A DNA stretch of 64,000 bases from Saccharobesus litoralis (GCF_003063625.1 NZ_CP026604.1:4132065-4196064); one strand, 5' to 3'; numbered from the stretch's first letter, positions 48,571-59,212 are shown. Numbers and translations are program-made. The notes: generated from the sequence alone by a model not told the origin.

Positions 48571-50805
48571 ATGATGCCAACTGCCAAAGATATATTCTCT
48601 TACCCTAAGTACTGGGCAGAATGCTACGAAACCGCACCATTTTTGCCTATGTCTCGAGAGGAAATGGATCAACTTGGCTGGGATAGCTGCGATATTATCA
48701 TTGTGAGCGGCGATGCTTACGTTGACCACCCAAGCTTTGGTATGGCAGTCATAGGTAGAACATTAGAAGCACAAGGCTATCGTGTCGGCATTATCGCTCA
48801 GCCAGATTGGAACAACCTCGACGATTTCCAAAAATTGGGGCGACCCAATCTCTATTTTGGTGTGACGGCTGGCAATATGGATTCCATGATCAATGCTTAT
48901 ACTGCCGACAGAAAAATTCGTAAAGACGATGCGTACACACCTGGCAATGTATCAGGCAAACGCCCTGACAGAGCAACTCTAATTTACACACAAAAATGTA
49001 AACAAGCTTTTAAAGACATTCCAGTTATTATCGGCGGTATTGAGGCTAGCTTACGTCGTATCGCTCACTATGATTACTGGTCTGATAAAGTGCGTCGGTC
49101 AATATTGCCTGATTCAAAAGCTGATTTACTTATTTTTGGTAACGCAGAACGCCCACTTATCGAAGTGACGCACAGAATAGCCAATGGCGAACCAATCAGT
49201 AATATAACAGATGTCCGTGGCACGGCGACTATGGTTAAACAACCCCTGCCAGAATGGCAAGGTGTCGATTCAAGTACGCTAGACAAACCTGGGAAAATTG
49301 AAGCATTACCTAATCCTTACTTAAATGAAGAGCCGCCTTGTGGTAGTAAGGACGAGATAGATACAGGTGAGGATTCTGCTAAACCTGTCGTTGTGCAGAT
49401 GGCCAACCCCAACAAGAAAAAGAAAAAACCTTGGGAAAATGTCTATGTGCAATTACCGGCATACGAACAAGTTAGAGGCGATAGAACACTATATGCCCAT
49501 ACGTCGCGGATCTTACACCAAGAAACCAACCCTGGTTGTGCTCGTGCATTAATGCAACGCCACGGTGAGCGCTTTGTTTGGATCAATCCGCCCGCCATTC
49601 CACTAGAAACATCCGAAATGGATGGCGTATTTGATTTAACCTATGCACGCGTTCCCCACCCTAGCTATGGTAAACAAAAAATACCGGCTTACGACATGAT
49701 TAAAACATCGGTTAATATCATGCGTGGCTGTTTTGGTGGTTGTACGTTCTGCTCAATTACAGAGCATGAAGGCCGCATTATTCAAAGTCGCAGTGAAGAC
49801 TCTATAATCAAAGAAATTGAAGAGATCCGCGATAAAGTTCCAGGTTTTACGGGGGTTATCTCAGATTTAGGCGGTCCTACTGCCAACATGTATAAATTAA
49901 AATGTAAAAGCCCTAAAGCTGAAGCGACTTGTCGCCGTTTATCCTGTGTTTGGCCTGATATATGTGGTCACATGCAAACTAACCATGAACCGACAATCAA
50001 CCTATATCGTAGAGCTCGTGATGTTAAAGGCATTAAAAAAGTATTGATAGCCTCTGGCGTTCGCTACGATATTGCCGTTGAAGATCCAAGATACGTAAAA
50101 GAGTTAGCTAAATATCATGTCGGCGGTTATCTAAAAATAGCACCTGAACATACCGAAGAAGGCCCACTCAATAAAATGATGAAGCCGGGAATGGGCACCT
50201 ACTATAAATTTAAAGAACTGTTTGATAAATATTCCCAAGAAGCGGGTAAAGAACAGTACTTAATCCCCTATTTTATCAGTTCTCACCCAGGGACAACACC
50301 AGAAGACATGGTTAACTTAGCCATGTGGTTAAAGCGCAATAAGTTTAAATTGGATCAAGTACAAAACTTTTATCCAAGTCCTATGGCAACGGCAACGACC
50401 ATGTACCACACGGAACACAACCCTTTAAGTAAAATTAGTCGTAAGTCTAAAACCATTAACGTTGCCAAAGGTGATAAAGCAAGACGTTTACAACGCGCAT
50501 TATTACGCTACCATGCGCCAGAAAATTTCGCATTAATTCGTGAAGGATTAAAAGCGATGGGATTAGCCAAGTATATCGGTAAAGGCCCTGAACATTTAGT
50601 GCCACCACCTAGCCGCAATGAATTGAAACAAGCAACACGCCCCGCACGAAAAGGCCAACAGGCGGCAACTAAACATACACAATCACAGTTCAAAACTGAT
50701 CCAAGAGCAAAAGCGGCGAGTCAATCCGGTAAAGCAATTAACAATAAAAACCGCAGCAAAGACTTAAATAAAAAACCAAGCAACAAACATAAAAAGGCCA
50801 AGTAA
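48571..50805 (+). CDS. ygiQ: YgiQ family radical SAM protein
   Basis: 744 aa. The radical SAM cluster motif is CFGGCTFC (CxxxCxxC) in [18 protein letters not shown]. The N-terminus [28 protein letters not shown] is the B12-binding-like domain of the UPF0313 family. The C-terminus is a long basic tail ([13 protein letters not shown] onward to [11 protein letters not shown]), probably disordered. Substrate is unknown. GGAG precedes the ATG, and its stop abuts the rsuA start directly. Confidence 0.93.
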   Translation: MMPTAKDIFSYPKYWAECYETAPFLPMSREEMDQLGWDSCDIIIVSGDAYVDHPSFGMAVIGRTLEAQGYRVGIIAQPDWNNLDDFQKLGRPNLYFGVTAGNMDSMINAYTADRKIRKDDAYTPGNVSGKRPDRATLIYTQKCKQAFKDIPVIIGGIEASLRRIAHYDYWSDKVRRSILPDSKADLLIFGNAERPLIEVTHRIANGEPISNITDVRGTATMVKQPLPEWQGVDSSTLDKPGKIEALPNPYLNEEPPCGSKDEIDTGEDSAKPVVVQMANPNKKKKKPWENVYVQLPAYEQVRGDRTLYAHTSRILHQETNPGCARALMQRHGERFVWINPPAIPLETSEMDGVFDLTYARVPHPSYGKQKIPAYDMIKTSVNIMRGCFGGCTFCSITEHEGRIIQSRSEDSIIKEIEEIRDKVPGFTGVISDLGGPTANMYKLKCKSPKAEATCRRLSCVWPDICGHMQTNHEPTINLYRRARDVKGIKKVLIASGVRYDIAVEDPRYVKELAKYHVGGYLKIAPEHTEEGPLNKMMKPGMGTYYKFKELFDKYSQEAGKEQYLIPYFISSHPGTTPEDMVNLAMWLKRNKFKLDQVQNFYPSPMATATTMYHTEHNPLSKISRKSKTINVAKGDKARRLQRALLRYHAPENFALIREGLKAMGLAKYIGKGPEHLVPPPSRNELKQATRPARKGQQAATKHTQSQFKTDPRAKAASQSGKAINNKNRSKDLNKKPSNKHKKAK

Positions 50806-51495
50806 ATGCGTTTAGATAAATATATATGCGACGCTAGTGAGCTCACACGCAAACAGGCGAAACAAATATTAAAGTCAGGTGAAATCACCCTAAATGGCCA
50901 AGTAGTCAAAAACGCAGCGACCCAAGTAAAGGAAGGCGACCAAGTAAAATGGTTGGATGATGAAATAACCCTAATTGGCCCTCGCTACATTATGTTGCAT
51001 AAACCTATGGATATGATCTGCTCAAATATAGACGAGGTTTACCCATCAGTTTTAAATTTGCTCGACATTGAGAAAAAGGCTGAGCTACACATAGCTGGGC
51101 GATTAGACGCAGACACCACGGGGTTAGTGCTTATTACTAACGACGGCCAATGGTCACACCGTATCACTTCACCTAAACATACTTGTCAAAAAACGTACCG
51201 TGTCTGGCTAGAAACTGCCATCGACCAAACTGCGGTAAACCAACTCGAACAAGGTGTATTGCTCCATGGTGAAAAACAAGTTACCAAGCCGGCAACCGTT
51301 AGGGTAATCGAAGATAAAGTTATCTTACTCACCATTAGTGAAGGCAAATATCATCAAGTAAAACGCATGTTAGCGGCTACCGGTAATAAAGTGACTTATT
51401 TACATAGAGAGCAGATAGGCTCCGTAGTACTTGATGCTGAATTAGAAGAAGGTGAATGGCGCTATTTAACCCAAGATGAAATAGCCAGTTTTTAA
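50806..51495 (+). CDS. rsuA: 16S rRNA pseudouridine(516) synthase
   Basis: 229 aa. An N-terminal S4 domain (MRLDKYICDASELTRKQAKQ) precedes the synthase domain with catalytic D101 in GRLDADTTGLV and KRMLAATGNKV near the end. Known role: pseudouridylation of 16S rRNA position 516. It starts immediately after the ygiQ stop, so translation is probably coupled. RluB is related, but the length and short linker favour RsuA. Confidence 0.9.
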   Translation: MRLDKYICDASELTRKQAKQILKSGEITLNGQVVKNAATQVKEGDQVKWLDDEITLIGPRYIMLHKPMDMICSNIDEVYPSVLNLLDIEKKAELHIAGRLDADTTGLVLITNDGQWSHRITSPKHTCQKTYRVWLETAIDQTAVNQLEQGVLLHGEKQVTKPATVRVIEDKVILLTISEGKYHQVKRMLAATGNKVTYLHREQIGSVVLDAELEEGEWRYLTQDEIASF

Positions 51496-51607
51496 CTGAC
51501 ATTACAACAGAAATTTGACTCTAAATATAAGTCAACTAAGTTTAACAATAAGCCTTGGAATTAGTATTTGCTAACTCATCATAAGATTAACAATTTGCCT
51601 GACTGCC

Positions 51608-52192
51608 ATGTTATTCAAAAATATCGGTTTACGAATTTTTATACGGCTAACACTGTCATGCACCTACTTGCTTGTTTTTTATGTACTTGCCTTACCTCTA
51701 GTTGTATACGCCAAACCACAACCTGAACAAGTCAAATCAGCGTTTGTTTATCAAGTAACAAAGTTTACCACTTGGCCACAAGATACTTTTGAATCCAACA
51801 CATCGAATATTCGACTGTGTCACGCAGGCTATGAACCCAATTTACAACAGCAACTGCAAATATTACAAACTAAGAAAACCAAACAACGTAGTTTTATTTT
51901 TATTACGATCCAACACCCCAGTGTCGCATTAATAGAAAAACAACAATGCCACATAGTCTATTTTTCCAACGAAAGCTGGCGAAACTTATCAAAAAAGGAC
52001 ATGAGCAAGCTAACAAAATCGACTTTGTTAGTCGGTGACTCATTAAGCTTTCTGGCCCATCAGGGTATTCTTGCTTTTATACTTATTAACGACAAAGTAA
52101 GAATTTATAAAAATTTACAAAGTTTGCGGCACAGTCAATTGCGATTAGAAGCACGTCTTCTCGCTTTGGCTAAAAATTATAAAGGTAGTTAA
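51608..52192 (+). CDS. YfiR family periplasmic protein (DUF4154)
   Basis: 194 aa. An N-terminal hydrophobic signal (about 15-36) ends near VVYAKP. The family pattern is KSAFVYQVTKFTTWP, IRLCHAGYEPN and CHIVYFSNESWRNLSK, with ILAFILINDKVRIYKNL near the end. Known for P. aeruginosa YfiR: a periplasmic inhibitor of the cyclase YfiN. Here the next gene, starting one base after the stop, is a sensor kinase, so the probable partner is different. The pair is inferred to form a periplasmic-to-cytoplasmic signalling unit. Confidence 0.88.
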   Translation: MLFKNIGLRIFIRLTLSCTYLLVFYVLALPLVVYAKPQPEQVKSAFVYQVTKFTTWPQDTFESNTSNIRLCHAGYEPNLQQQLQILQTKKTKQRSFIFITIQHPSVALIEKQQCHIVYFSNESWRNLSKKDMSKLTKSTLLVGDSLSFLAHQGILAFILINDKVRIYKNLQSLRHSQLRLEARLLALAKNYKGS

Positions 52193-53818
52193 ATGAAACC
52201 TAGGCTACCTAAACTCAATTTTGCTAACAAACTGTCGATACTCATATTACTGACAACCTTGTCGTCACTATCATTAGTTGCAGGGGTTTTAACTTATATA
52301 GGCATTAAAAATTATCAGCAAGATCTACAATTAGCTTTGATAGAAAAAGCTGAAATCATGGCTTACAACTTAGTTCCAATTTTATCATTTAACGATGCTG
52401 AAGGTGCCAACATTGCACTCAAAGCTTTTCGAGCAGACAGCAGCGTGAACTATGCTAGCGTATACTCCAATACCCTGTTTGGCCTATCAGAAACGCCTTT
52501 AGCTGAATACCAAGCCAAACCAAACCTTGGCAGTCATCAATCACTACCAACCGACGCTAATGATATTTTACTGTATGAACAAGCCCCGAATATTAAAAAT
52601 AATAATGTCTACTACACCAAATCAATAGAATTTGACGGCGAAGTGCTAGGCTATTTATTTGTATTTTCCCACCTTAGCCAAGTAGATGATTTCTTCCAAC
52701 GCTCCATTCTCACCTCAATTATTGTCTTGTTAATATCCTTAATCATCGCCATGCTAGTGGCCCATAAGTTTCAAAAAGCCTTAGTAAAACCAATGGAAGG
52801 CCTGATTAACACCACGCAAAAGGTAAGACTTAACAGAGACTTTGGCATAAGAGCGAGTGAAGACAGTCAAGATGAGTTTGCCGATTTAGCCAAAAATTTT
52901 AATCATATGTTGTCAGAAATTCAGCAACAGATAAATCGCCAACATCAAGTAGAACTTGAGATCCGCCAACTCAATTTTAATTTAGAAGATAAAGTCAATA
53001 AGCGAACCGCCGCTTTAAAAGAGTCTAATAGCCGATTGCAAGAGGCATTAACTGAATTACAGGCATCACAAGGTCAACTGGTTGAACAAGAAACGATGGC
53101 TTCTCTAGGTAAACTTGTGGCTGGAGTCGCCCATGAAATTAACACCCCTGTGGGAATTGGTGTCACTGCAATTAGCCATTTAAATGAAATTACGCTTCAT
53201 TTATTTCGCTCGTTTGAAAATAAAAGTCTAACTGCATTTGAATTAAGTCAATACCTTGATAAAGCAATTGAAGCGATAGATGTGACTGAGAAAAGTTTAA
53301 ATAAAGCAGCAGAGCTAGTTAAAAGCTTTAAGCAAATTGCGGTTGATCAGTCGACTGACAACATCAGAAAAATAATATTGTCTCAGCATGTTCACGATAT
53401 TCTAGCGGCGTTACGCCCCAAATATAAGCACACTCAACACCAAATTATTGTCAATGCGGATAACAGTGAGGTTACCGTTAATGCAGGAGCTTTATATCAA
53501 ATCATTACTAATTTATTAATAAACTCTTTGTTACACGGCTTTGAAGGGTTAGAGCAAGGCAAAATCACTATCAGTTTGAGCTTAAATGAAGATACAGTAG
53601 AGTTAAATTACAGTGACAATGGTAATGGCATTAGTGAGGACAACTTAGGCAAGCTGTTCGAACCCTTCTATACCACTAAACGTAACGAAGGGGGGACAGG
53701 TTTAGGCGCTCACATTATATACAATCTAGTCACCCAAGCATTGCATGGCGAAATAAAAGTCAGTAGCCAAGTCAATCAAGGGCTTAGCTACTGCATTCGA
53801 TTTCCAGCAAATAACTAG
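52193..53818 (+). CDS. Sensor histidine kinase with CHASE8-like sensor and HAMP
   Basis: 541 aa. A first membrane segment (about 14-37) is followed by a periplasmic domain (about 40-168) with EKAEIMAYNLVPILSFNDAEGANIALKAF, a pattern of the CHASE8 domain of YfiN-type proteins. A second membrane segment (about 172-191) precedes HAMP (about 192-245) and a coiled coil. The kinase core has H314 in GVAHEINTPVG, N-box ITNLLINSLLHG, YSDNGNGIS and GGTGLGAHI. It starts directly after the yfiR-like gene (adjacent stop and start). No response regulator is adjacent. Confidence 0.92.
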   Translation: MKPRLPKLNFANKLSILILLTTLSSLSLVAGVLTYIGIKNYQQDLQLALIEKAEIMAYNLVPILSFNDAEGANIALKAFRADSSVNYASVYSNTLFGLSETPLAEYQAKPNLGSHQSLPTDANDILLYEQAPNIKNNNVYYTKSIEFDGEVLGYLFVFSHLSQVDDFFQRSILTSIIVLLISLIIAMLVAHKFQKALVKPMEGLINTTQKVRLNRDFGIRASEDSQDEFADLAKNFNHMLSEIQQQINRQHQVELEIRQLNFNLEDKVNKRTAALKESNSRLQEALTELQASQGQLVEQETMASLGKLVAGVAHEINTPVGIGVTAISHLNEITLHLFRSFENKSLTAFELSQYLDKAIEAIDVTEKSLNKAAELVKSFKQIAVDQSTDNIRKIILSQHVHDILAALRPKYKHTQHQIIVNADNSEVTVNAGALYQIITNLLINSLLHGFEGLEQGKITISLSLNEDTVELNYSDNGNGISEDNLGKLFEPFYTTKRNEGGTGLGAHIIYNLVTQALHGEIKVSSQVNQGLSYCIRFPANN

Positions 53819-53821
53819 GCT

Positions 53822-54178
53822 TTAGCTGGTGCTTTTAGGCGATAATGCCAGTCCTTCAAATTTAATACCAGCCCAACCCTGTTTAATAAAATTACGAATA
53901 TTTTGATGATCATCACCCTGTGGATTTCCTAATACATCATTGCGGTAATATTCACCAAACAAAGCCAAAGTATCACTTTCAGTCAGTTGTAAAATTTTTG
54001 CCAGCGCAAATACTTTACATGAACCATTATTTTGCCCACTGGCATTTTGCGTGTCACCATTTGTAAATGCTGTTGGTGTAAAGTCATATGCACTGTCGAT
54101 TGCAGACATAACCTCTGAGAATTCAATAGCTTCGGGATGATTTTTCACTTTGTGCACTAAGGCTTCAATAGATGACAT
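53822..54178 (-). CDS. HopJ type III effector family protein (non-effector homologue likely)
   Basis: 118 aa. The pattern IEALVHKVKNHPEAIEFSEVMSAIDSAYDFTPTAFTNGD and NGSCKVFALAKILQLTESDTLALFGEYYR is the HopJ family. Despite the name it is widespread in marine bacteria with no type III system, so an effector role is unlikely. No signal or membrane segment. It converges with the kinase gene, three bases between stops. Confidence 0.87.
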   Translation of the reverse strand: MSSIEALVHKVKNHPEAIEFSEVMSAIDSAYDFTPTAFTNGDTQNASGQNNGSCKVFALAKILQLTESDTLALFGEYYRNDVLGNPQGDDHQNIRNFIKQGWAGIKFEGLALSPKSTS

Positions 54179-54205
54179 AAATACTCTTTTTAGAAAATAG
54201 AAATG

Positions 54206-54239
54206 AAAAAGCCATCAGTATAGGCATTTTGATGGCTTT
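54206..54239 (-). terminator. Terminator of the PilZ gene
   Basis: On the minus strand AAAGCCATCA and TGATGGCTTT form a perfect 10-bp stem around a 12-base loop, followed by TTTTTC, about 30 bases after the PilZ stop. Confidence 0.85.
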
Positions 54240-54267
54240 CAAGGGGTAACAGCAATGAAAATATAAA

Positions 54268-54564
54268 TTAGCTCATTTCAAGTATTTCAATACCAATTGA
54301 CCAAGTTTCACCCTCTTGCGCGGATCGCAAAACTTTACCTTTTGCACTTAACGAGGGAATTTGAGCATTAGTGGATGCAATTTTAACTTGTACTACAGCC
54401 CCTTTTTCAACATTTGAATCCAGTTCGACCGCCATACCTGTCGCACTTAAATCACGACAAATTGCATTATACGTTTGCGGTGCTTCGTTATCTAATACGA
54501 TAACCGTGCATTCTGCATTTACCATCATGCGGTAAAATGCTCTTTGATCATTTTGTCCAATCAT
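54268..54564 (-). CDS. Single-domain PilZ protein
   Basis: 98 aa. The c-di-GMP-binding motifs are RxxxR (R8-AFY-R12) and DLSATG (DxSxxG), both intact. It consists of a PilZ domain alone, so it is likely a c-di-GMP-dependent adaptor. Target unknown. Several genes in this window (HD-GYP, GGDEF, HDOD, YfiR-like) belong to the same signalling theme. It starts 128 bases after the secreted-protein gene. Confidence 0.9.
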   Translation of the reverse strand: MIGQNDQRAFYRMMVNAECTVIVLDNEAPQTYNAICRDLSATGMAVELDSNVEKGAVVQVKIASTNAQIPSLSAKGKVLRSAQEGETWSIGIEILEMS

Positions 54565-54692
54565 CTACTACCTCCAGAATTTTCCCACAAAAATTCGCTT
54601 TAAGCAGTCTACTAAATGAAACTTTATTATCAAGCCGAATTTTAGTTATAAGAGTAAACTGCTTTGTAGAGTCTAGTTTAGTCTATAATTTA

Positions 54693-55196
54693 CTAAGACG
54701 CTGTTTTTATTAAGGTTAAATTAACCCAACGACCACGCGCATAAGCGGTTTCGTCATTTTCAGGAATTTTTCCATTGGTAACAGCATTAGAATATACATG
54801 AACAACATCCCCCGCTTTTACCGTTACTTTATCCAACACAAACGTATTAGGTTTATAATCCACGTTCGTTTCAGGGTTAGTTAAGATAGCCACGACTTTG
54901 TCATTTACCGCCACTTTGTATTGCGATTCACCATCTAACTCAGTTAACGTCGTCAATTTAATTTGATTAAATTCCCCCTGTTTAACCGTATAACTGGCTG
55001 AATAAAATTTATTACGCATGGATTTTTTGCCCGCATTAATTGCTAATGCGTTACGCCCTTCATGCACGTAATAGCTGTTACCTTCAATGCTATTAATCGC
55101 AAAGTCTTTAATTGCTGATAATTTTAGTGTTTCAGCAGCAAATACAGTATTAGTTAACAAGCCAAATAATAGAGTTGCAGTGAGTGTGGTTTTCAT
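54693..55196 (-). CDS. Unrecognised secreted protein
   Basis: 167 aa. A signal peptide MKTTLTATLLFGLLTNTVFA is followed by a mature part starting AETLKLS. I do not recognise a family. The alternating short strands (YYVHEGRNALAINAGKK, SYTVKQGEFNQIKL) suggest a beta fold, loosely like DUF2057 proteins but shorter. The ATG overlaps the hrpA stop by one base (TAATG), so it is translationally coupled to hrpA. Confidence 0.75.
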   Translation of the reverse strand: MKTTLTATLLFGLLTNTVFAAETLKLSAIKDFAINSIEGNSYYVHEGRNALAINAGKKSMRNKFYSASYTVKQGEFNQIKLTTLTELDGESQYKVAVNDKVVAILTNPETNVDYKPNTFVLDKVTVKAGDVVHVYSNAVTNGKIPENDETAYARGRWVNLTLIKTAS

Positions 55197-58100
55197 TATG
55201 AGAGTTCCTTTATATAGTTCGTTATTCTTTTTGCCGATATAGGATAATTTGTGCCTAGGTTTTGTGCAAATAAAGAAACTCTTAACTCTTGTAGCATGTA
55301 GTAAAGTTGTCGATAGCCGTCAGGTGACGGTGCTGGGCTGAATAATTGTTCAAGATAAACTCGACTTTGATCTTCACTGTTTTGAATAACATCACGATTA
55401 AGCCTATCTCGTACCGGATCGGATTTAAGTTTGTCTAAACGCTTAACAATGGCATCCATATAACGTTGTAAATCTTTGAGCTTGTCAACGCCGTGAAAAC
55501 GCACAAATCCACGAAAGATTAACCCATCAACTTGAGCTTTTATATCTGATTGAGCTTGGATAAGTTCAAAGCTTGACTTGCCTTTAAGTTGTTTCGCAAC
55601 TTGATGGCTCAAGGTAAGCACTTTCTCTACTTGCTGCGCCACGACTAATACTTGATCACAAATATCAGCTTTAAGCTGATCGACAATAGCATTAAAACTT
55701 TTTTCATCACGTATTTGGCTAGCTTGCTGATGAACATGCGACTCAACTGCGGCTTCAACACAATCTTGAATTAAATCATTTACCTGGCCAAACGGATTAA
55801 AATACAAACCTAATTTAGCTTTGTTAGGCAGTTTTTCTTTTAAATAAGATAATGGTGACGGTATATTTAAACAGATTAAACGCACCAAACCTTTTAGGTG
55901 TTGGTCTTGAGCTAGCTCTTGGCTATCGAATAATTTAACCGATACACTCGATTTATCATCATGCAAGCCTGGATAAGCTTTAACTTGGTAATTACCGCGT
56001 TTATTACTATATTCCAGTGGCAGACTAATATCTGGCCAAGCCGTTAACCCCTGCTGTTCTATGCCTTTTTCTGCGACTTGGCTTAAGGTTTTTTTCACTT
56101 TGCCTTGCAGTTGCACTTTTAATTTAGCAATGCTTGAACCAGAAGCAATCGGCTTATCAAACTCATCGACAACGATAAATTTAGGGATCAAATGATTGGG
56201 TACTTGGCTTAAATCCCATGCTTCTTCGGGTATACGAATACCAGACATGCGGGTTAACTCTTTGCTCACAGCTTGAATAAAACTGAGATCTTTATGTTTA
56301 CTTATGGTTTGTAAACAGGCGTCTGCATAATTAGGCGCAGGAACAAAATTGCGACGAATTGTTTTAGGCAATGATTTTATCAAGCAAGTTATTAATTCAT
56401 GTTGATAAGCCGGAATACTCCAATCAAAACCGTTATCCTCGACTTGGTTTAGTAAAGGCAATGGAATTTTAATATTAAGACCGTCTTTTTCTTGGCCTGG
56501 TTCAAACACATAGTCTAAGGCTAAAGTGATATTACCTTGTTGCCAGCTATCAGGATGGGTAGCTGATGATATATGCTCGGCATCATGTTTCATCAACGCG
56601 TCTTTGGTTAGCGTTAAAAATTCAGGCTGGGTTTGCTTTATTTTTTTCCACCAAGCTTTAAAACTAACCGTATCACAAATATCTTGTGGCAACTTTTCCG
56701 CATAAAAAACAAATAAGTCTTCTTCATCAACCAAAATATCGCGCCGACGGGCTTTTTCTTCCAGTAACACCACCTCGTCAATTAATTGATTATTTTTATC
56801 AATAAACTCAGCTTGAAAGGTCATTTGCCGATTTATTAATGCCTCGCGTATAAATATATCTCGCGAAATGACAGGGTCGATTTTGCCGTATTGTACTCGC
56901 CGTTTATTGACAATTGGCAAACCATATAATTTTTGAGTTTCCAAGGCGACAACTGATTGCCGCTTTTTCTCCCAATGTGGCTCATCGTAATGTTTTTTCA
57001 CTAAGTGCTGAGCAAAAGGTTCTACCCAACTGACATCTATTGCGGCATTTGTGCGGGCATATAAACGGCTAGTTTCAACTAATTCACTAGCCATCACCCA
57101 TTTAGGCTGTTTTTTAAATAAGCTTGAACCAGGAAAAATATGAAACTGACTATTACGAGCGCCTAAATAGCCTTTTTCATTATTTTTGTTACCTATATGG
57201 CTAAGTAAGCCAGGTAACAAAGATTTATGCACGGTTTCACCGCTCGCAGGGTTATCATTCAGCTTAAAATTCAGCTCTTTTAAACTTTGATTAACCTGAT
57301 GAAATAGGTCTTGCCATTCACGTACGCGCAAATAATTTAGGTATTCATGGCGACACATTTTGCGAAATTGATTGCCTGATAAGTTGGCTTGTTGCTCTTT
57401 AAGGTGATCCCATAATTTTAAGAAGCTTAAAAAATCAGAGCCCACTTCATTAAAGCGAGAGTGACACTCATCTGCTTTATTTTGATAATCAACAGGCCGC
57501 TCTCGCGGATCTTGAATACTTAACGCGGTACAGATTACCGTTGTTTCATATAAACAACTCAAATCATTCGCCGCGACCAGCATACGCGCTAACCTAGGAT
57601 CGATTGGCAATTTGGCAATTTGTTTACCAATCGTGGTTAATTCATATTGACTCGAACGGCCTCGTTTAGCTTGTTTACTTTGTCGTTTATCATGGGCTTT
57701 TTTAACAGCACCCAACTCAAGCAACAAATTAACCCCATCATTAATACTACGACTATCGGGTGGCTGCACAAAAGGAAATGCTTCAATATCACCTAGTCCT
57801 AATGCCAGCATTTGTAAAATAACCGACGCCAAGTTGGTTCTTAGTATTTCCGGATCAGTAAACTCAGGACGTCCGTTAAAATCGTCTTCGTCATAAAGAC
57901 GGATACAAATACCATCAGCAACACGACCACAGCGCCCTTTTCTTTGGTTAGCACTGGCTTGAGAAATCGCTTCTATGGGTAAACGTTGCACCTTAGTTCG
58001 ATAACTATAACGAGATATACGCGCTGTTCCAGGGTCAATAACATAACGAATACCAGGAACGGTTAATGAGGTTTCAGCGACATTGGTAGCGAGTACAATT

Positions 58101-59110
58101 CGGCGTCCGGTATGGCTTTGAAAAACACGATTTTGTTCACTGGCCGACAATCGAGCGTATAGCGGTAATATTTCCGTGTGTTTTAACTTGCGTTTTTCTA
58201 GGGCTTCAGCGGTATCGCGGATCTCTCGCTCACCGTTCATAAATATCAAAATATCACCCGATGGCTCAAGCATGAGTTCATCAACGGCGTCAAAGATAGC
58301 TTGTAACTGATCGCGCTCGGCGTCGTTACCTTCGTTCACCGCTTGATAACGCACTTCTACTGGATACGTTCGGCCAGAAACTTCAATAATTGGCGCATTT
58401 GCAAAGTGATTAGAAAACCGTTCAGGATCAATCGTGGCTGACGTGATAATCACTTTGAGATCGCGCCGTTTTTCCAGTAATTGCTTAAGGTAACCTAGAA
58501 TAAAATCAATATTAAGGCTACGCTCGTGTGCTTCATCAATAATAATGGTGTCGTATTGATTGAGAAACCTATCATGCTGCATCTCAGTCAATAAAATACC
58601 GTCTGTCATTAATTTGATGTAAGTATCATCTGAAACATAATCACTAAAGCGAACTTTAAAGCCAACCTTGTCACCGACTTCGGTATTTAATTCTTCGGCT
58701 ATTCTGCTACAAACACTGCGGGCGGCTAAACGGCGAGGTTGCGTATGACCAATAAATCCATTAACACCGCAACCAGCTTCAATACACATTTTCGGCAATT
58801 GAGTGGTTTTACCAGAACCGGTTTCCCCAGCAATAATAACCACTTGGTTATTTTTAATGGCCTCAACAATTGTTTCTCGTTTCTGACTAACCGGTAATTG
58901 CTGCGGATATTCAAGTGTCGGTAAGTTATCAGCTCTTTGCTTTTTACGCGCAATGGAAAGCGCGAGCTTTTTCTGCCATTCGACTAAAGCCTGATTTTTT
59001 TTCTCTTCTTGTAATTTTTGAAGATTATTAAACTGTCGTTTTAAACGGTGAAAATCTGCTTGATAACAATCAAAAAGTTCCTGAGGAAGCGAACGTCGCT
59101 GCAAAACCAA
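55196..59110 (-). CDS. hrpA: ATP-dependent RNA helicase HrpA
   Basis: 1304 aa, the usual HrpA length. Walker A GETGSGKT is at 95-102 and DEAH at 192-195, followed by VIITSATID, the C-terminal helicase motif VLATNVAETSLTVPGIRYVID-type region and QRKGRCGRV. A helicase-associated domain and long C-terminal DUF3418 region follow. Known role: DEAH-box RNA helicase involved in mRNA processing and rescue of collided ribosomes. It is the largest gene in the window. Confidence 0.97.
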   Translation of the reverse strand: MVLQRRSLPQELFDCYQADFHRLKRQFNNLQKLQEEKKNQALVEWQKKLALSIARKKQRADNLPTLEYPQQLPVSQKRETIVEAIKNNQVVIIAGETGSGKTTQLPKMCIEAGCGVNGFIGHTQPRRLAARSVCSRIAEELNTEVGDKVGFKVRFSDYVSDDTYIKLMTDGILLTEMQHDRFLNQYDTIIIDEAHERSLNIDFILGYLKQLLEKRRDLKVIITSATIDPERFSNHFANAPIIEVSGRTYPVEVRYQAVNEGNDAERDQLQAIFDAVDELMLEPSGDILIFMNGEREIRDTAEALEKRKLKHTEILPLYARLSASEQNRVFQSHTGRRIVLATNVAETSLTVPGIRYVIDPGTARISRYSYRTKVQRLPIEAISQASANQRKGRCGRVADGICIRLYDEDDFNGRPEFTDPEILRTNLASVILQMLALGLGDIEAFPFVQPPDSRSINDGVNLLLELGAVKKAHDKRQSKQAKRGRSSQYELTTIGKQIAKLPIDPRLARMLVAANDLSCLYETTVICTALSIQDPRERPVDYQNKADECHSRFNEVGSDFLSFLKLWDHLKEQQANLSGNQFRKMCRHEYLNYLRVREWQDLFHQVNQSLKELNFKLNDNPASGETVHKSLLPGLLSHIGNKNNEKGYLGARNSQFHIFPGSSLFKKQPKWVMASELVETSRLYARTNAAIDVSWVEPFAQHLVKKHYDEPHWEKKRQSVVALETQKLYGLPIVNKRRVQYGKIDPVISRDIFIREALINRQMTFQAEFIDKNNQLIDEVVLLEEKARRRDILVDEEDLFVFYAEKLPQDICDTVSFKAWWKKIKQTQPEFLTLTKDALMKHDAEHISSATHPDSWQQGNITLALDYVFEPGQEKDGLNIKIPLPLLNQVEDNGFDWSIPAYQHELITCLIKSLPKTIRRNFVPAPNYADACLQTISKHKDLSFIQAVSKELTRMSGIRIPEEAWDLSQVPNHLIPKFIVVDEFDKPIASGSSIAKLKVQLQGKVKKTLSQVAEKGIEQQGLTAWPDISLPLEYSNKRGNYQVKAYPGLHDDKSSVSVKLFDSQELAQDQHLKGLVRLICLNIPSPLSYLKEKLPNKAKLGLYFNPFGQVNDLIQDCVEAAVESHVHQQASQIRDEKSFNAIVDQLKADICDQVLVVAQQVEKVLTLSHQVAKQLKGKSSFELIQAQSDIKAQVDGLIFRGFVRFHGVDKLKDLQRYMDAIVKRLDKLKSDPVRDRLNRDVIQNSEDQSRVYLEQLFSPAPSPDGYRQLYYMLQELRVSLFAQNLGTNYPISAKRITNYIKELS

Positions 59111-59175
59111 CCTCTAATATCGAGCCAAATAAAAGGGCCGATATAATAGCAGAAGATAAGCAAACATTGGGGAGT

Positions 59176-59212
59176 AAAAAGTTAAAACGACGAAGCTTTT
59201 ATCGCTTCGTCG
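59176..59212 (-). terminator. Terminator of the CBS-domain gene
   Basis: CGACGAAGC and GCTTCGTCG form a perfect 9-bp stem around TTTTATC. On the minus strand it is followed by TTTTAACTTTTT, and lies about 35 bases after the stop. Confidence 0.85.

Noticed and set aside
48409-48729. Minus-strand open frame covering the ygiQ upstream region and start
   Set aside because: It runs antisense to the ygiQ N-terminus, its product is low-complexity basic and hydrophobic, and no ribosome-binding site was seen.
53822-54178. Type III secretion effector
   Set aside because: The HopJ family name is historical; no secretion genes or effector features are nearby and the gene looks housekeeping.
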